Part shown: positions 5,403 to 12,546 of the stretch, one piece after another
Position numbering within the stretch: position 1 is the stretch's first letter
Layout: each line of letters begins with the position of its first letter
Assembly (NCBI GenBank): GCA_004554075.1
Contig: SFOB01000069.1
Coordinates: 1 to 12,546 of the forward strand
Length of the DNA: 12,546 nt
Reading direction: 5' to 3'
Origin: Treponema sp.
Lineage (GTDB): Bacteria > Spirochaetota > Spirochaetia > Treponematales > Treponemataceae
Program-made: the position numbers and the translations under genes
Notes under the pieces: model-generated
The model's database searches: none
Seen by the model: the letters and a program-made list of their open reading frames with translations, nothing else
What the model was told of the DNA's origin: nothing

Positions 5403-5517
5403 CGGGCTAAGGATTGGAGTGGTGAGCGGAGCGAAAAGACGCCGAAGGCGGCTTCGGAGGCGAAAGCCGGAGCCACGGAAAGCCCGACCGGCTGCGAAGC
5501 AGCCGGGAGCCTCCAGA
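5403..5517 (-). repeat. 115-bp GC-rich dispersed repeat, copy B (inverted)
   Basis: Reverse complement of copy A at 2427-2541, with 3 mismatches in 115. It ends 4 bases before the -35 box of the rplY promoter, so the element has landed or been kept just short of that promoter. Together with the preceding tRNA-derived pieces it makes 5142-5517 a 376-bp gene-free mosaic. Confidence 0.9.
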
Positions 5518-5521
5518 AGCC

Positions 5522-5550
5522 TTGAAACAAATCTCATTTTCTGTTAATAT
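5522..5550 (+). promoter_or_regulatory. Sigma-70 promoter of rplY
   Basis: TTGAAA (5522-5527) and TAATAT (5545-5550) are exactly 17 bases apart. Transcription should start near 5557, giving a leader of about 32 bases with the GGAG ribosome site at 5575-5578. Confidence 0.65.
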
Positions 5551-5588
5551 AGTCAAACATTTTAAAGGATATAAGGAGCTTTAAGAAA

Positions 5589-6143
5589 ATGAGTAAGCAG
5601 ACACTCGAAGCAAAACTTCGTACAGCTACTGGTAAAACAGCTGCTAAAAATCTTCGCAAAGTAGGACGTATCCCTGCCGTTGTTTACAATTCAAAGGGCG
5701 AGGCTACATCTATCGAAGTTGGCGAAGTAGAATTCAACAAGATCTGGAGAACAATCACTCCAACAACTTCTATCACACTTAAGGTTGATGGAAAAGAATC
5801 ACTCGCTTTGATCAAGGACGTTGAGTACAACATCCGCAACGACAAAGTTCTTCATGCAGATTTCTTTGCACCAGATGCAGACGAAAAACTCGTTATGAAA
5901 ATCAAGATCCACTACACAGGAACTCCCGCTGGTGTTCTTAAGGGTGGTTTCAAGAAAGAACGCAATAACGAAATCAAAATCAAGGCTGCTATCGCAGACC
6001 TCCCAGAAACAATCACTGCAGATATTTCTGGAATCAATGTTAGTGAAGCTCTCCGCGTAAAGGATCTCAAGCTTGACAGCAAGGTTGAAGTTCTTACAAG
6101 CGCTGAACTCCCACTCGTTACTGTATCTCCAGCTCGTGGTTAA
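5589..6143 (+). CDS. rplY: 50S ribosomal protein L25, long Ctc/TL5 form
   Basis: 184 residues, the length of the two-domain Ctc/TL5 form and not the roughly 95-residue E. coli L25. The N-terminal 5S-rRNA-binding domain (about 1-92) includes TLEAKLRTATGKTAAKNLRKVGRIPAVVYN and IKDVEYNIRNDKVLHADFFA; the C-terminal beta domain (about 93-184) includes AGVLKGG and the final LPLVTVSPARG. It binds 5S rRNA in the large subunit. GGAG lies 10 bases before the ATG. The codons are rich in the favoured type (many CTC, AAG, GTT), as for a highly expressed gene. It has its own promoter and a terminator, so it is probably monocistronic. Confidence 0.96.
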   Translation: MSKQTLEAKLRTATGKTAAKNLRKVGRIPAVVYNSKGEATSIEVGEVEFNKIWRTITPTTSITLKVDGKESLALIKDVEYNIRNDKVLHADFFAPDADEKLVMKIKIHYTGTPAGVLKGGFKKERNNEIKIKAAIADLPETITADISGINVSEALRVKDLKLDSKVEVLTSAELPLVTVSPARG

Positions 6144-6183
6144 TTCCTGAGCACTCGCTAATTCGCGGGTTTTGGTGTATAAT

Positions 6184-6219
6184 AAAGGCTGTTCCACTTT
6201 TGTGGAGCGGCCTTTTTTT
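6184..6219 (+). terminator. Intrinsic terminator after rplY, abutting the tilS start codon
   Basis: A 14-bp stem (6184-6197 with 6202-6215, two G-U pairs) with a TTTT loop leads into seven T (6213-6219). The next base, 6220, is the A of the tilS ATG. The arm GTGGAGCGG carries the only GGAG near that ATG, so the hairpin also covers the candidate ribosome site. Confidence 0.9.
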
Positions 6220-7599
6220 ATGTGTGAGTTTGAAGAAAGAGTTAAAAAGAGTTTAGACAATATCTTAAAAAATACTGCTGTTTCAGAAAAGCCTTGTATT
6301 GGGGCTGCTGTTTCCGGCGGGGCAGATTCTGTTTCTCTTCTGCTTACTCTTTCAAAATTATATTCCCCCCTGTATGTAATTACTGTAAATCATAATATCC
6401 GCCCTGAAGCTGAAAGTGGAGGGGACGCAGCTTATGTTCTTGAAGTTTGCGAAAAGCTGCGGGATCAGGGGCTGGATATTGATTGCCAACTTGTTGAGCT
6501 GAAACGCGGCGAGGTAGAAAAGAACGCAGAAGAGAGGGGCGGTGGAATTGAAGAAGCTGCCCGATACCTTCGCTATAAGGCGTTTGAAGCTTTTGCTGCT
6601 TCTCACAAACTTGATGCCCTTTGTTTAGCTCATAACCAGAATGACCAGCTGGAAACTCTTTTGATGCGTTTTATGCAGGGAAGCCCGGTTGAGGCTGCTG
6701 CTGGAATCAGAGAGAGCCGTATGCTGGATTCTGGCAAATGTCTTCTGACCCGGCCTCTTCTTGGAATTACAAGAAAAGAAATTGAAGACTATGTAAGCAG
6801 CCGGGGTTTCAGCTGGAGAACAGATAAAACTAACTTTGATACAGATTATCTTCGGAATAAAATCCGCCTTAAGCTGCTTCCTTTTTTGGATGAAAACTTT
6901 GAAGGCTGGAAGTCTGCTCTTCTTGCGGGGGCGGAAAAAGCTTGCCAGGATGCAGATTTTATTTGTGATTCTGTAAATCAAATTTCTCTTACGGGAGGGG
7001 ATTGCGTGCAGATTCCTCTGGAAGATTTTTTGAAGGCTCCTGCAGCAATTCAGCGCCGTCTTCTTCTTTCTGCCTGCAATAAAGCGGGGGAAAGCGGCCG
7101 TATTCCTCATCAGTTTATAAAAGAAGTTTTACGGGTAATTTCACAGAATGAATCCTTTACCAAGCGTTTTGCTTCTGTAGACATTATAAAAGAAAAAAAT
7201 AAGCTTTTCATAAAAAAACATACAGAAAGCAATACGGATTTGTTTTTTTCTGATATAATAGAAAATACTGGAACATTTGAGTTTCCTTTTGGGACCTTGA
7301 GTGTTTTTAATTATAGAGAACAGGATAAAAAGCATCTTGTTTCTGTGAGCATCGGCGAAGGCTGCTTTGTTGAGGATGTGTCTCTTCCTTTTTGTGTAAG
7401 AAGCATTTCTCCCGGAGATACGGTTCTTTGCGCCGACGGCTCAGAAAAAAAAGTTTTTGATATTCTTTCTGACTGGCATGTAGCCGCTTCCAGAAAGAGT
7501 CTTGTTCCTGTAATTCAGTTACTGGATGATAAATCTCAGAGAATAAAAGCTGTTCTCGCAGGATTTTTAGGATATAAGGATTGGATTGTAAAGTTATGA
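6220..7599 (+). CDS. tilS: tRNA(Ile)-lysidine synthase
   Basis: 459 residues. TilS converts C34 of the CAU-anticodon tRNA-Ile to lysidine, using ATP and lysine, so that it reads AUA. The PP-loop SGGADS is at 32-37; LCLAHNQNDQLETLLMRF corresponds to the family's HHxDDQxET region; TRPLLGITRKEIEDY and the TDYLRNKIRLKLLP block (R212-N213) follow; the C-terminal domain has ISPGDTV and SRKSLVPVI. The ATG at 6220 was chosen because MCEFEERVKKSLDNIL is a normal N-terminus. An in-frame TTG at 6172 would read through the rplY terminator stem. The TGA stop overlaps the next gene's ATG by 4 bases (ATGA), so translational coupling is likely. Confidence 0.95.
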   Translation: MCEFEERVKKSLDNILKNTAVSEKPCIGAAVSGGADSVSLLLTLSKLYSPLYVITVNHNIRPEAESGGDAAYVLEVCEKLRDQGLDIDCQLVELKRGEVEKNAEERGGGIEEAARYLRYKAFEAFAASHKLDALCLAHNQNDQLETLLMRFMQGSPVEAAAGIRESRMLDSGKCLLTRPLLGITRKEIEDYVSSRGFSWRTDKTNFDTDYLRNKIRLKLLPFLDENFEGWKSALLAGAEKACQDADFICDSVNQISLTGGDCVQIPLEDFLKAPAAIQRRLLLSACNKAGESGRIPHQFIKEVLRVISQNESFTKRFASVDIIKEKNKLFIKKHTESNTDLFFSDIIENTGTFEFPFGTLSVFNYREQDKKHLVSVSIGEGCFVEDVSLPFCVRSISPGDTVLCADGSEKKVFDILSDWHVAASRKSLVPVIQLLDDKSQRIKAVLAGFLGYKDWIVKL

Positions 7600-9698
7600 A
7601 AAAGTCTTCTCTTGCTATTTTTTTGTTTTTAGGAATTACCTTTGCTGCTTTTGCTCAGAATTCTGCTGCAGCCGCAAATAAAAATACAGCACTTCGCTGC
7701 CTTAAGCTTGCAGAAAGCTGCCTGGTTGCAGGCGACTGGCAGAATGCCTTGAGTCAGGCAGAGCTTGGACTTTCCTATGATAATTCAATTTCTGATTTAT
7801 ATTATATAAAGGCTGCTGCCTCGCTGAATCTTGGTGGTACAAAAGCCGATGCCCTTCGTTTGATTTCTTCTGCCTTTGAAAGAGCAAGCTGGGCCGGATA
7901 CACAAAAAATGGTGCCCGCATTTTTATTGCAGACCTTCTTTCTGATACAGGTCTTTATGAAGAATCTCTTTCTGCTCTGGACAGCGAACCTTTTATTTAT
8001 TCTGCAGATGCTGAGTTTATCCGTATTAAAAATTATTACCGTATGGGAACTCAGGAGTCTTTAAGCAATGCCCGCCAGAGACTCAACAGTGACCGCCGTG
8101 TATATCCTTCTGATCAGCGTTTTCCTGAAATCTTTTTTATGTTTGAATCTCTCTTTATGAATCAGGCTGAAAGAGATGGAATAACTTATAAAATCCCACA
8201 AATTGTAAGTACAATTGCAGATTCATATATTGTTAAGCTCCCGGATTATTCCAACAGAAATCAGGAGCTTGAAGTTATGGCTGCTTCTTTTGCTCGTGGT
8301 GAAGACAGACTTCGTCTTATAAAGGCAATTGATGCAAAAAATAAAAACTTGAGTGAACTTCTTGCAATTGCTGCTCTTCGTGCCGGCATTTACACAGAAA
8401 GTGAAGCTTTTGATATGTTCTTTGGCGCTGCCGGTTCTGAGTTCTCTCTGGATCTTCTGGAAACCTTTATGGCACTTCTTAAAGACGAAGAAGTTATTGA
8501 CCGTGCTGCCCATGCCCTTGCAGAATTTACTGGTACACTTTATATAGATGAAAATATGGACCTGCAGTATGAGTTTGTAGTTCAGTATGAAAACGGCCGT
8601 CCTCAGTATATTAAATATGACGGCAATAATGACGGAGAAACCGAGCTTTATTCTTCCTGCGATTTCGGAGCTCCAACTTTTATCTATTTCAATTCAAGAA
8701 GAGTTCAGTTTTTCTATGATACCTATCCGCGTATTTCAAAAGTTGCATATTCAGATACTGATTTGAATTTCAACTTCCTTCATGATGACTTTGTTTTTTC
8801 TCCTTTTGATTTTGTTACTGACAATGTATTTGCCCGCCTTGGTGCAGAATTTTATGTTCCTTATATTTCAAAAGAGATAGCACTTCCTCTTCCTCAGGAA
8901 CTTATAGACAAAGCTTCAAGTTTTGATCTTCCTGTTACAGAGCGTGATGATGCAAAAATTGTTTATACTCTTTCTGGCGGAAATATTGTATTTGCAGAAT
9001 TCTATGAAAACAATAAACGCTATGCCTACTGTGATTTTTCAAACGAAGAAGCTCTTGTTCGTTATGTAGATTATGATAATGACGGAAGCTTTGAGACTAC
9101 TGAGTTTTATGCGCAGATTCCATTTTCTCAGGACGGCCTCAAAACAGAAGAAAACAGCCGCATTATCTCAAGCGTCTTTAATTTTATAGATGGGCGCTCT
9201 GATTTGTACCTGCGCAAAATTCAGATAGACAGCAATGCAAATACCTTCAGCGAGTTCAGCGAAGAATATCTGGAATATGGTGGAAAGGTTACTGTTTGGG
9301 ATAATGATGATAACGGCTTACCAGACTGCCAGTATATCCGCTATCCTCAAAAGGAAGGCGAGTCTCTGATTGAAGAAACTCTCTATTTTGATTCTAACGG
9401 ACTTCAGACTCTTTCCCTTACTCTTGCAGATGGCGTTCCTGTAAAAATGAATGCAGATGGTTCTGAGGTTATGGTTTATGCAGGCCAGGCTGAAAATATT
9501 TACTGGATAGATCAGAAAGGAAGTCCTGATGATGAGACTTCTGTGCTTGAATTTGTTTCTAAAGGATTGGAGCAGGGGAAGATTGATATTTTTAATTTTG
9601 AAGAAAAACGAATTTCCGTTATAAAAGTTGGATCTTCATATTATTGCCGGGCAGTTCCTTTTTCAACAATTCCCTTAGAGGAAGGAGCTTCTGAATAA
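7596..9698 (+). CDS. Secreted helical-repeat protein with three Ca-binding-like DxDxDG loops
   Basis: 700 residues from the ATG at 7596, which overlaps the tilS stop; a TTG at 7581 is a less likely start. Residues 1-20 form a signal peptide ending in AFA before Q21, so export to the periplasm or envelope is expected, without a lipobox. The N-terminal half (about 30-300) is Ala/Leu-rich and helical, with TPR-like spacing (ALSQAELGLSYDNSISDLYYIKAAA). The C-terminal half carries three loops of the Ca-binding form: D342 (DGNNDGETE), D492 (DYDNDGSFETTE, a textbook 12-residue EF-hand loop) and D569 (DNDDNGLPD). They sit in aromatic beta-like repeats with no EF-hand helices obvious. I do not know the family; conserved Treponema hypothetical proteins of this size exist. 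It lies one base before the HtrA-like gene, so they are probably co-expressed and perhaps act together in the envelope. Confidence 0.85.
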   Translation: MKKSSLAIFLFLGITFAAFAQNSAAAANKNTALRCLKLAESCLVAGDWQNALSQAELGLSYDNSISDLYYIKAAASLNLGGTKADALRLISSAFERASWAGYTKNGARIFIADLLSDTGLYEESLSALDSEPFIYSADAEFIRIKNYYRMGTQESLSNARQRLNSDRRVYPSDQRFPEIFFMFESLFMNQAERDGITYKIPQIVSTIADSYIVKLPDYSNRNQELEVMAASFARGEDRLRLIKAIDAKNKNLSELLAIAALRAGIYTESEAFDMFFGAAGSEFSLDLLETFMALLKDEEVIDRAAHALAEFTGTLYIDENMDLQYEFVVQYENGRPQYIKYDGNNDGETELYSSCDFGAPTFIYFNSRRVQFFYDTYPRISKVAYSDTDLNFNFLHDDFVFSPFDFVTDNVFARLGAEFYVPYISKEIALPLPQELIDKASSFDLPVTERDDAKIVYTLSGGNIVFAEFYENNKRYAYCDFSNEEALVRYVDYDNDGSFETTEFYAQIPFSQDGLKTEENSRIISSVFNFIDGRSDLYLRKIQIDSNANTFSEFSEEYLEYGGKVTVWDNDDNGLPDCQYIRYPQKEGESLIEETLYFDSNGLQTLSLTLADGVPVKMNADGSEVMVYAGQAENIYWIDQKGSPDDETSVLEFVSKGLEQGKIDIFNFEEKRISVIKVGSSYYCRAVPFSTIPLEEGASE

Positions 9699-9699
9699 T

Positions 9700-11325
9700 A
9701 TGCAGAAAATAAAAAAGTCTTTCTCTGTTTTATTTATAATTTCTTCTGTCTTGCTTTGTTTTTCCTGCAGAAGTATCCGCCAGCCGGATTCAGTTCCAGA
9801 GGCTTTGAATTATTCTGATGAAGATATTGTTCATAATGAAATTGAGCGTATAAATAAATTTCTTGAAACTGAGCCTGTACGGGCCTTGTGGAGGGCAAGC
9901 CTTTTGGGCCGTCAGGAAGTTATTGATAAATGTATTGAAAATATAGAAGTTCGTTTGGACGCTGCAGTAGAAGATAAAAACTATCTGAGTGCAAAAAATT
10001 ATTATAAGTCTCTTAAAGCAGTAAAGCCAGAATGGAAATCTCAAAAGTATACTTATAATCAGCTTGAATCCCTTGCTTCCGGGGATATTCCGGGCTCTGG
10101 TAAAAATACCAAAGCCCCTGCAAAAATTTCTGACTGTATGAAAGCTGCGGTAACTGTCTGGGTGGACCGTGGTGTTAAGGTTAAAAACGGGGCAGGCTAT
10201 GCTGATATAGTAATTGGTTCGGGATTCTTTATTGATGAGCGCGGATATATCGTAACAAATTATCATGTAATTGATTCAATGGTAAATCCTAAATATGAAG
10301 GTTATTCACGTCTTTATATAAAACTTTCTGATGATAATATTACAAAGATTCCGGCAAAGGTTATTGGTTATGATTCTTTACTGGACCTTGCTCTCTTAAA
10401 AGTTGAAATTACACCTGACTACGTTCTTAATCTTGGTTCCAGCAGTGACCTTGAAATAGGCGATAAGATTTCTGCAATTGGTACACCGGTAGGCCTGGAG
10501 GGAACGCTTACATCCGGTATTGTTTCATCTTTTGACCGTAAGCTTCTTGCTTTAGGAAATGTTTTTCAGATTGATGCGGCTGTAAACTCTGGTAACTCTG
10601 GTGGTCCTTTAATCGACAGCAATCTTAAAGTACAGGCAATCGTTTTTGCAGGGCTTCTGCAGCTGCAGGGTTTGAACTTTGCCATTCCGGTTGAATACTT
10701 AAAGCAGGAATTGATTTATCTTTATGGCCGTGGAGAAATAATTCATCCATGGATTGCCTGCTTTGGAAACACTAAACGTGAAGCAGGTAAAAAGCTTGGT
10801 CTTGAAGTTCAGTATGTGCTTCCTGGTGGTTCTGGTTTTATGTCTGGATTAGTTGCAGGAGATGTAATTACTTCTCTGGACGGAAAAAAGATTACTACTC
10901 TAGATGATTTTAACTTCCTTATGATGGCTTATGAAACAGAAACAATTCTGGAATGTAAATATATAAGTGCAGGCGGAGAAGAAAAGAAATGTCTTGTTTA
11001 TCTTGAAAGACGCCCTGAGCATCCTTCTTTGACTGTCTTTGATTCAGATTTGATTACCAGCTCTTTTATTCCTCTTTTTGGAATGAAGCTTATTCCTTCA
11101 TCGACAACAAACAAAAATTCGTATAGAATAGAAAAAATTATTCCGGGCAGCTCGGCTGATGAAATGAGTTTTTCTGAAAACGATTCTGTAACTGTTAATG
11201 GTGTTGCAGTTGATCAGAAAAGCGAAGTGATTATTACTTCACTTTCCACAAAGCGAAAGAAAAAGGCTTTCCTTGATGTTGTAATTAATCTTGGTGCAAG
11301 CTTTGACAGCCCTTACTACTTCTAA
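9700..11325 (+). CDS. HtrA/DegP-like serine protease lipoprotein with two PDZ domains
   Basis: 541 residues. A signal peptide ends at residue 22, with C23 the probable lipid site; the lipobox LCFSC has Cys at -3, which is unusual but tolerated in spirochaetes. Residues about 40-115 are helical and charged, an N-terminal extension. The trypsin-like domain (about 145-330) has the intact triad H189 (TNYHVI), D229 (LLDLALLK) and S300 (NSGNSGGPL), so it should be active. PDZ 1 is about 347-440 (FMSGLVAGDVITSLDGKKI) and PDZ 2 about 455-535 (GSSADEMSFSENDSVTVNG). The family degrades or refolds damaged envelope proteins. GGAG at 9684-9687 lies 12 bases before the ATG. The gap to the upstream stop is one base and lepA begins 17 bases after its stop. 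Confidence 0.93.
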   Translation: MQKIKKSFSVLFIISSVLLCFSCRSIRQPDSVPEALNYSDEDIVHNEIERINKFLETEPVRALWRASLLGRQEVIDKCIENIEVRLDAAVEDKNYLSAKNYYKSLKAVKPEWKSQKYTYNQLESLASGDIPGSGKNTKAPAKISDCMKAAVTVWVDRGVKVKNGAGYADIVIGSGFFIDERGYIVTNYHVIDSMVNPKYEGYSRLYIKLSDDNITKIPAKVIGYDSLLDLALLKVEITPDYVLNLGSSSDLEIGDKISAIGTPVGLEGTLTSGIVSSFDRKLLALGNVFQIDAAVNSGNSGGPLIDSNLKVQAIVFAGLLQLQGLNFAIPVEYLKQELIYLYGRGEIIHPWIACFGNTKREAGKKLGLEVQYVLPGGSGFMSGLVAGDVITSLDGKKITTLDDFNFLMMAYETETILECKYISAGGEEKKCLVYLERRPEHPSLTVFDSDLITSSFIPLFGMKLIPSSTTNKNSYRIEKIIPGSSADEMSFSENDSVTVNGVAVDQKSEVIITSLSTKRKKKAFLDVVINLGASFDSPYYF

Positions 11326-11342
11326 TTCGGGAGCATATAAAA

Positions 11343-12546
11343 ATGACTGAAATGAAATATAAGCGCAACTTTTGTATTGTTGCACACATAGATCACGGTA
11401 AATCAACTCTTTCCGACCGTCTGATTCAGAAGGCAAAAATTATTGATGACCGCAAAATGATGAACCAGATTCTCGACAATATGGATATTGAACGAGAGCG
11501 CGGTATTACAATTAAAAGCCAGGCCGTTACAATTCCTTATCATGCAAAAGATGGTAATGACTATGAATTAAACTTTGTTGATACTCCGGGCCACGTAGAC
11601 TTTTCATATGAAGTTTCCCGTGCCATTGCTTCCTGCGAGGGTGCTCTTCTTCTGATTGATGCAACTCAGGGTGTAGAAAGCCAGACTGTTTCAAATATGT
11701 ATATGGCTCTTGAACATGACCTCACAATGGTTCCTGTAATCAATAAGATTGACCTTGCTTCAGCAGATATTCCTTCATGTAAGAATCAGATTGATAATGA
11801 GCTTGGTCTTGACTCAGCCGATGCCATGTGTGTTTCCGCTAAAACAGGCGAGGGAATTGACGAGCTTCTTGAAGCAATCGTTACAAAGTTCCCGGCTCCT
11901 ACAGGAGACCCTAACGGTAAACTTGCCGCTTTGATTTTTGACTGTCACTATGATGTTTACCGCGGAGTTGTTGTTCATGTCCGCGTTATGGAAGGCCGCC
12001 TTAAGACTGGTGACCTTATCAAAATGATGAGTACTAACACTCAGTACAAGGTAGAGCAGTGTGGTATCTTTAAAATCAACTATGAAGAAACCGGAGTACT
12101 TGAAGCTGGCGACGTTGGATACATTATCTCTGGTCTTAAAACTGTAAGTGATGTAAAAGTTGGTGATACAATTACATCTGTTGAAAATGGAGTAGAAGAA
12201 CCTCTTCCTGGATTTAAGGAAGTAAAACCAGTTGTATATTCTTCAATCTATCCTATGGATTCAAATGATTACGAAGAGCTTAAAGACAGTATGGAAAAAC
12301 TCAAGCTCAACGATGCAAGTTTGATTTACGAAAAGGATAATTCTCTTGCCCTGGGTAATGGTTTCCGCTGCGGCTTCCTTGGACTTCTTCATCTTGAAAT
12401 TATTCAGGAACGTCTTGAGAGAGACTTTGACCAGGCTGTAATTTTTACTGCACCGTCGGTACGCTATCTTCTTCACCTTCAGAATGGCGAAGACATGTAT
12501 ATTGATAATCCTTCTGAATATCCTCAGGGAAGAATTAAAGATGCAG
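11343..12546 (+). CDS. lepA: Elongation factor 4 (LepA), truncated by the window end
   Basis: 401 codons are visible from the ATG at 11343 to the window edge; the family is about 600 residues, so about the last third is missing. The GTPase motifs are intact: G1 AHIDHGKST (14-22), a switch I region with ERERGITIKSQAV, G3 DTPGH (80-84), G4 NKID (134-137) and the SAKTGEGI region. The following beta-barrel (KVEQCGIFKINYEETGVLEAGDVG) and the start of the LepA-specific part (GFRCGFLGLLHLEIIQERLERDFD) agree. It acts at the ribosome as a translational GTPase. GGGAG at 11329-11333 lies 9 bases before the ATG. The second ATG at 11352 is a less likely start. Confidence 0.97.
   Translation, partial: MTEMKYKRNFCIVAHIDHGKSTLSDRLIQKAKIIDDRKMMNQILDNMDIERERGITIKSQAVTIPYHAKDGNDYELNFVDTPGHVDFSYEVSRAIASCEGALLLIDATQGVESQTVSNMYMALEHDLTMVPVINKIDLASADIPSCKNQIDNELGLDSADAMCVSAKTGEGIDELLEAIVTKFPAPTGDPNGKLAALIFDCHYDVYRGVVVHVRVMEGRLKTGDLIKMMSTNTQYKVEQCGIFKINYEETGVLEAGDVGYIISGLKTVSDVKVGDTITSVENGVEEPLPGFKEVKPVVYSSIYPMDSNDYEELKDSMEKLKLNDASLIYEKDNSLALGNGFRCGFLGLLHLEIIQERLERDFDQAVIFTAPSVRYLLHLQNGEDMYIDNPSEYPQGRIKDA

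Noticed and set aside
5129..5530. 133-residue minus-strand reading frame across the repeat mosaic
   Set aside because: It runs through the tRNA copy, hairpin and 115-bp repeat, has Arg/Ser/Pro/Ala-rich composition typical of GC-rich non-coding DNA, and has no ribosome site. A second frame at 5179-5379 is the same case.
6172..6219. TTG start for tilS giving 16 extra residues
   Set aside because: It would translate the rplY terminator stem and T-tract; the ATG at 6220 fits the family N-terminus.
1..12546. CRISPR array, transposase, phage or defence island
   Set aside because: No regularly spaced direct repeats, transposase or integrase motifs, or defence-type proteins were seen on either strand.

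Overview
The window looks like a chromosomal segment of a spirochaete, most likely a gut or rumen type Treponema. The reasons are the set and style of genes: two lipoproteins with relaxed spirochaete-type lipoboxes, an ispE-spoVG-tRNA-Gln-rplY(ctc)-tilS order, a moderate GC content, and GC-rich dispersed repeats between AT-richer genes. The genus is an inference from overall resemblance; no rRNA or other diagnostic marker is present.

Layout. Bases 2-1852 (+) carry a beta-propeller protein with a C-terminal NodB-like fold whose deacetylase motifs are all degenerate; its true start is probably upstream of the window. Bases 1861-2000 hold hairpin-rich repeat DNA between this gene and a convergent small, extremely acidic protein (2006-2269, -). 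A 115-bp GC-rich repeat (2427-2541) follows, then an AT-rich lipoprotein gene with an FGE/SUMF1-type domain (2553-3620, -). That gene diverges from ispE (3788-4657, +), which is followed by spoVG (4700-4981) and tRNA-Gln(UUG) (5007-5079), closed by a strong terminator. Bases 5142-5517 have no credible gene. They are a mosaic of short repeats: an inverted copy of the tRNA 3' end, a 13-bp hairpin, a second tRNA 3' fragment, a palindromic repeat of a widespread type, and an inverted second copy of the 115-bp repeat (112/115 identical).

Beyond it, rplY (5589-6143) has its own promoter and terminator. A tight co-directional run follows: tilS (6220-7599), a secreted Ca-loop protein (7596-9698), a two-PDZ HtrA-like lipoprotein protease (9700-11325) and lepA (11343 to the window end, truncated). 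Gaps of -4, +1 and +17 bp suggest one operon.

Functionally, the plus-strand half is mostly housekeeping: isoprenoid precursor synthesis (IspE), an RNA/DNA-binding regulator (SpoVG), Gln decoding, ribosomal protein L25, tRNA-Ile lysidinylation (TilS) and an elongation factor (LepA). Two envelope proteins are embedded in it. The left half and the repeat-rich gaps are the variable part. I do not see a clear defence, CRISPR, phage or transposase system. The most unusual items are the degenerate NodB protein, the tRNA-derived inverted fragment with its repeat mosaic, the probably leaderless ispE promoter, and the terminator-start overlap at tilS.
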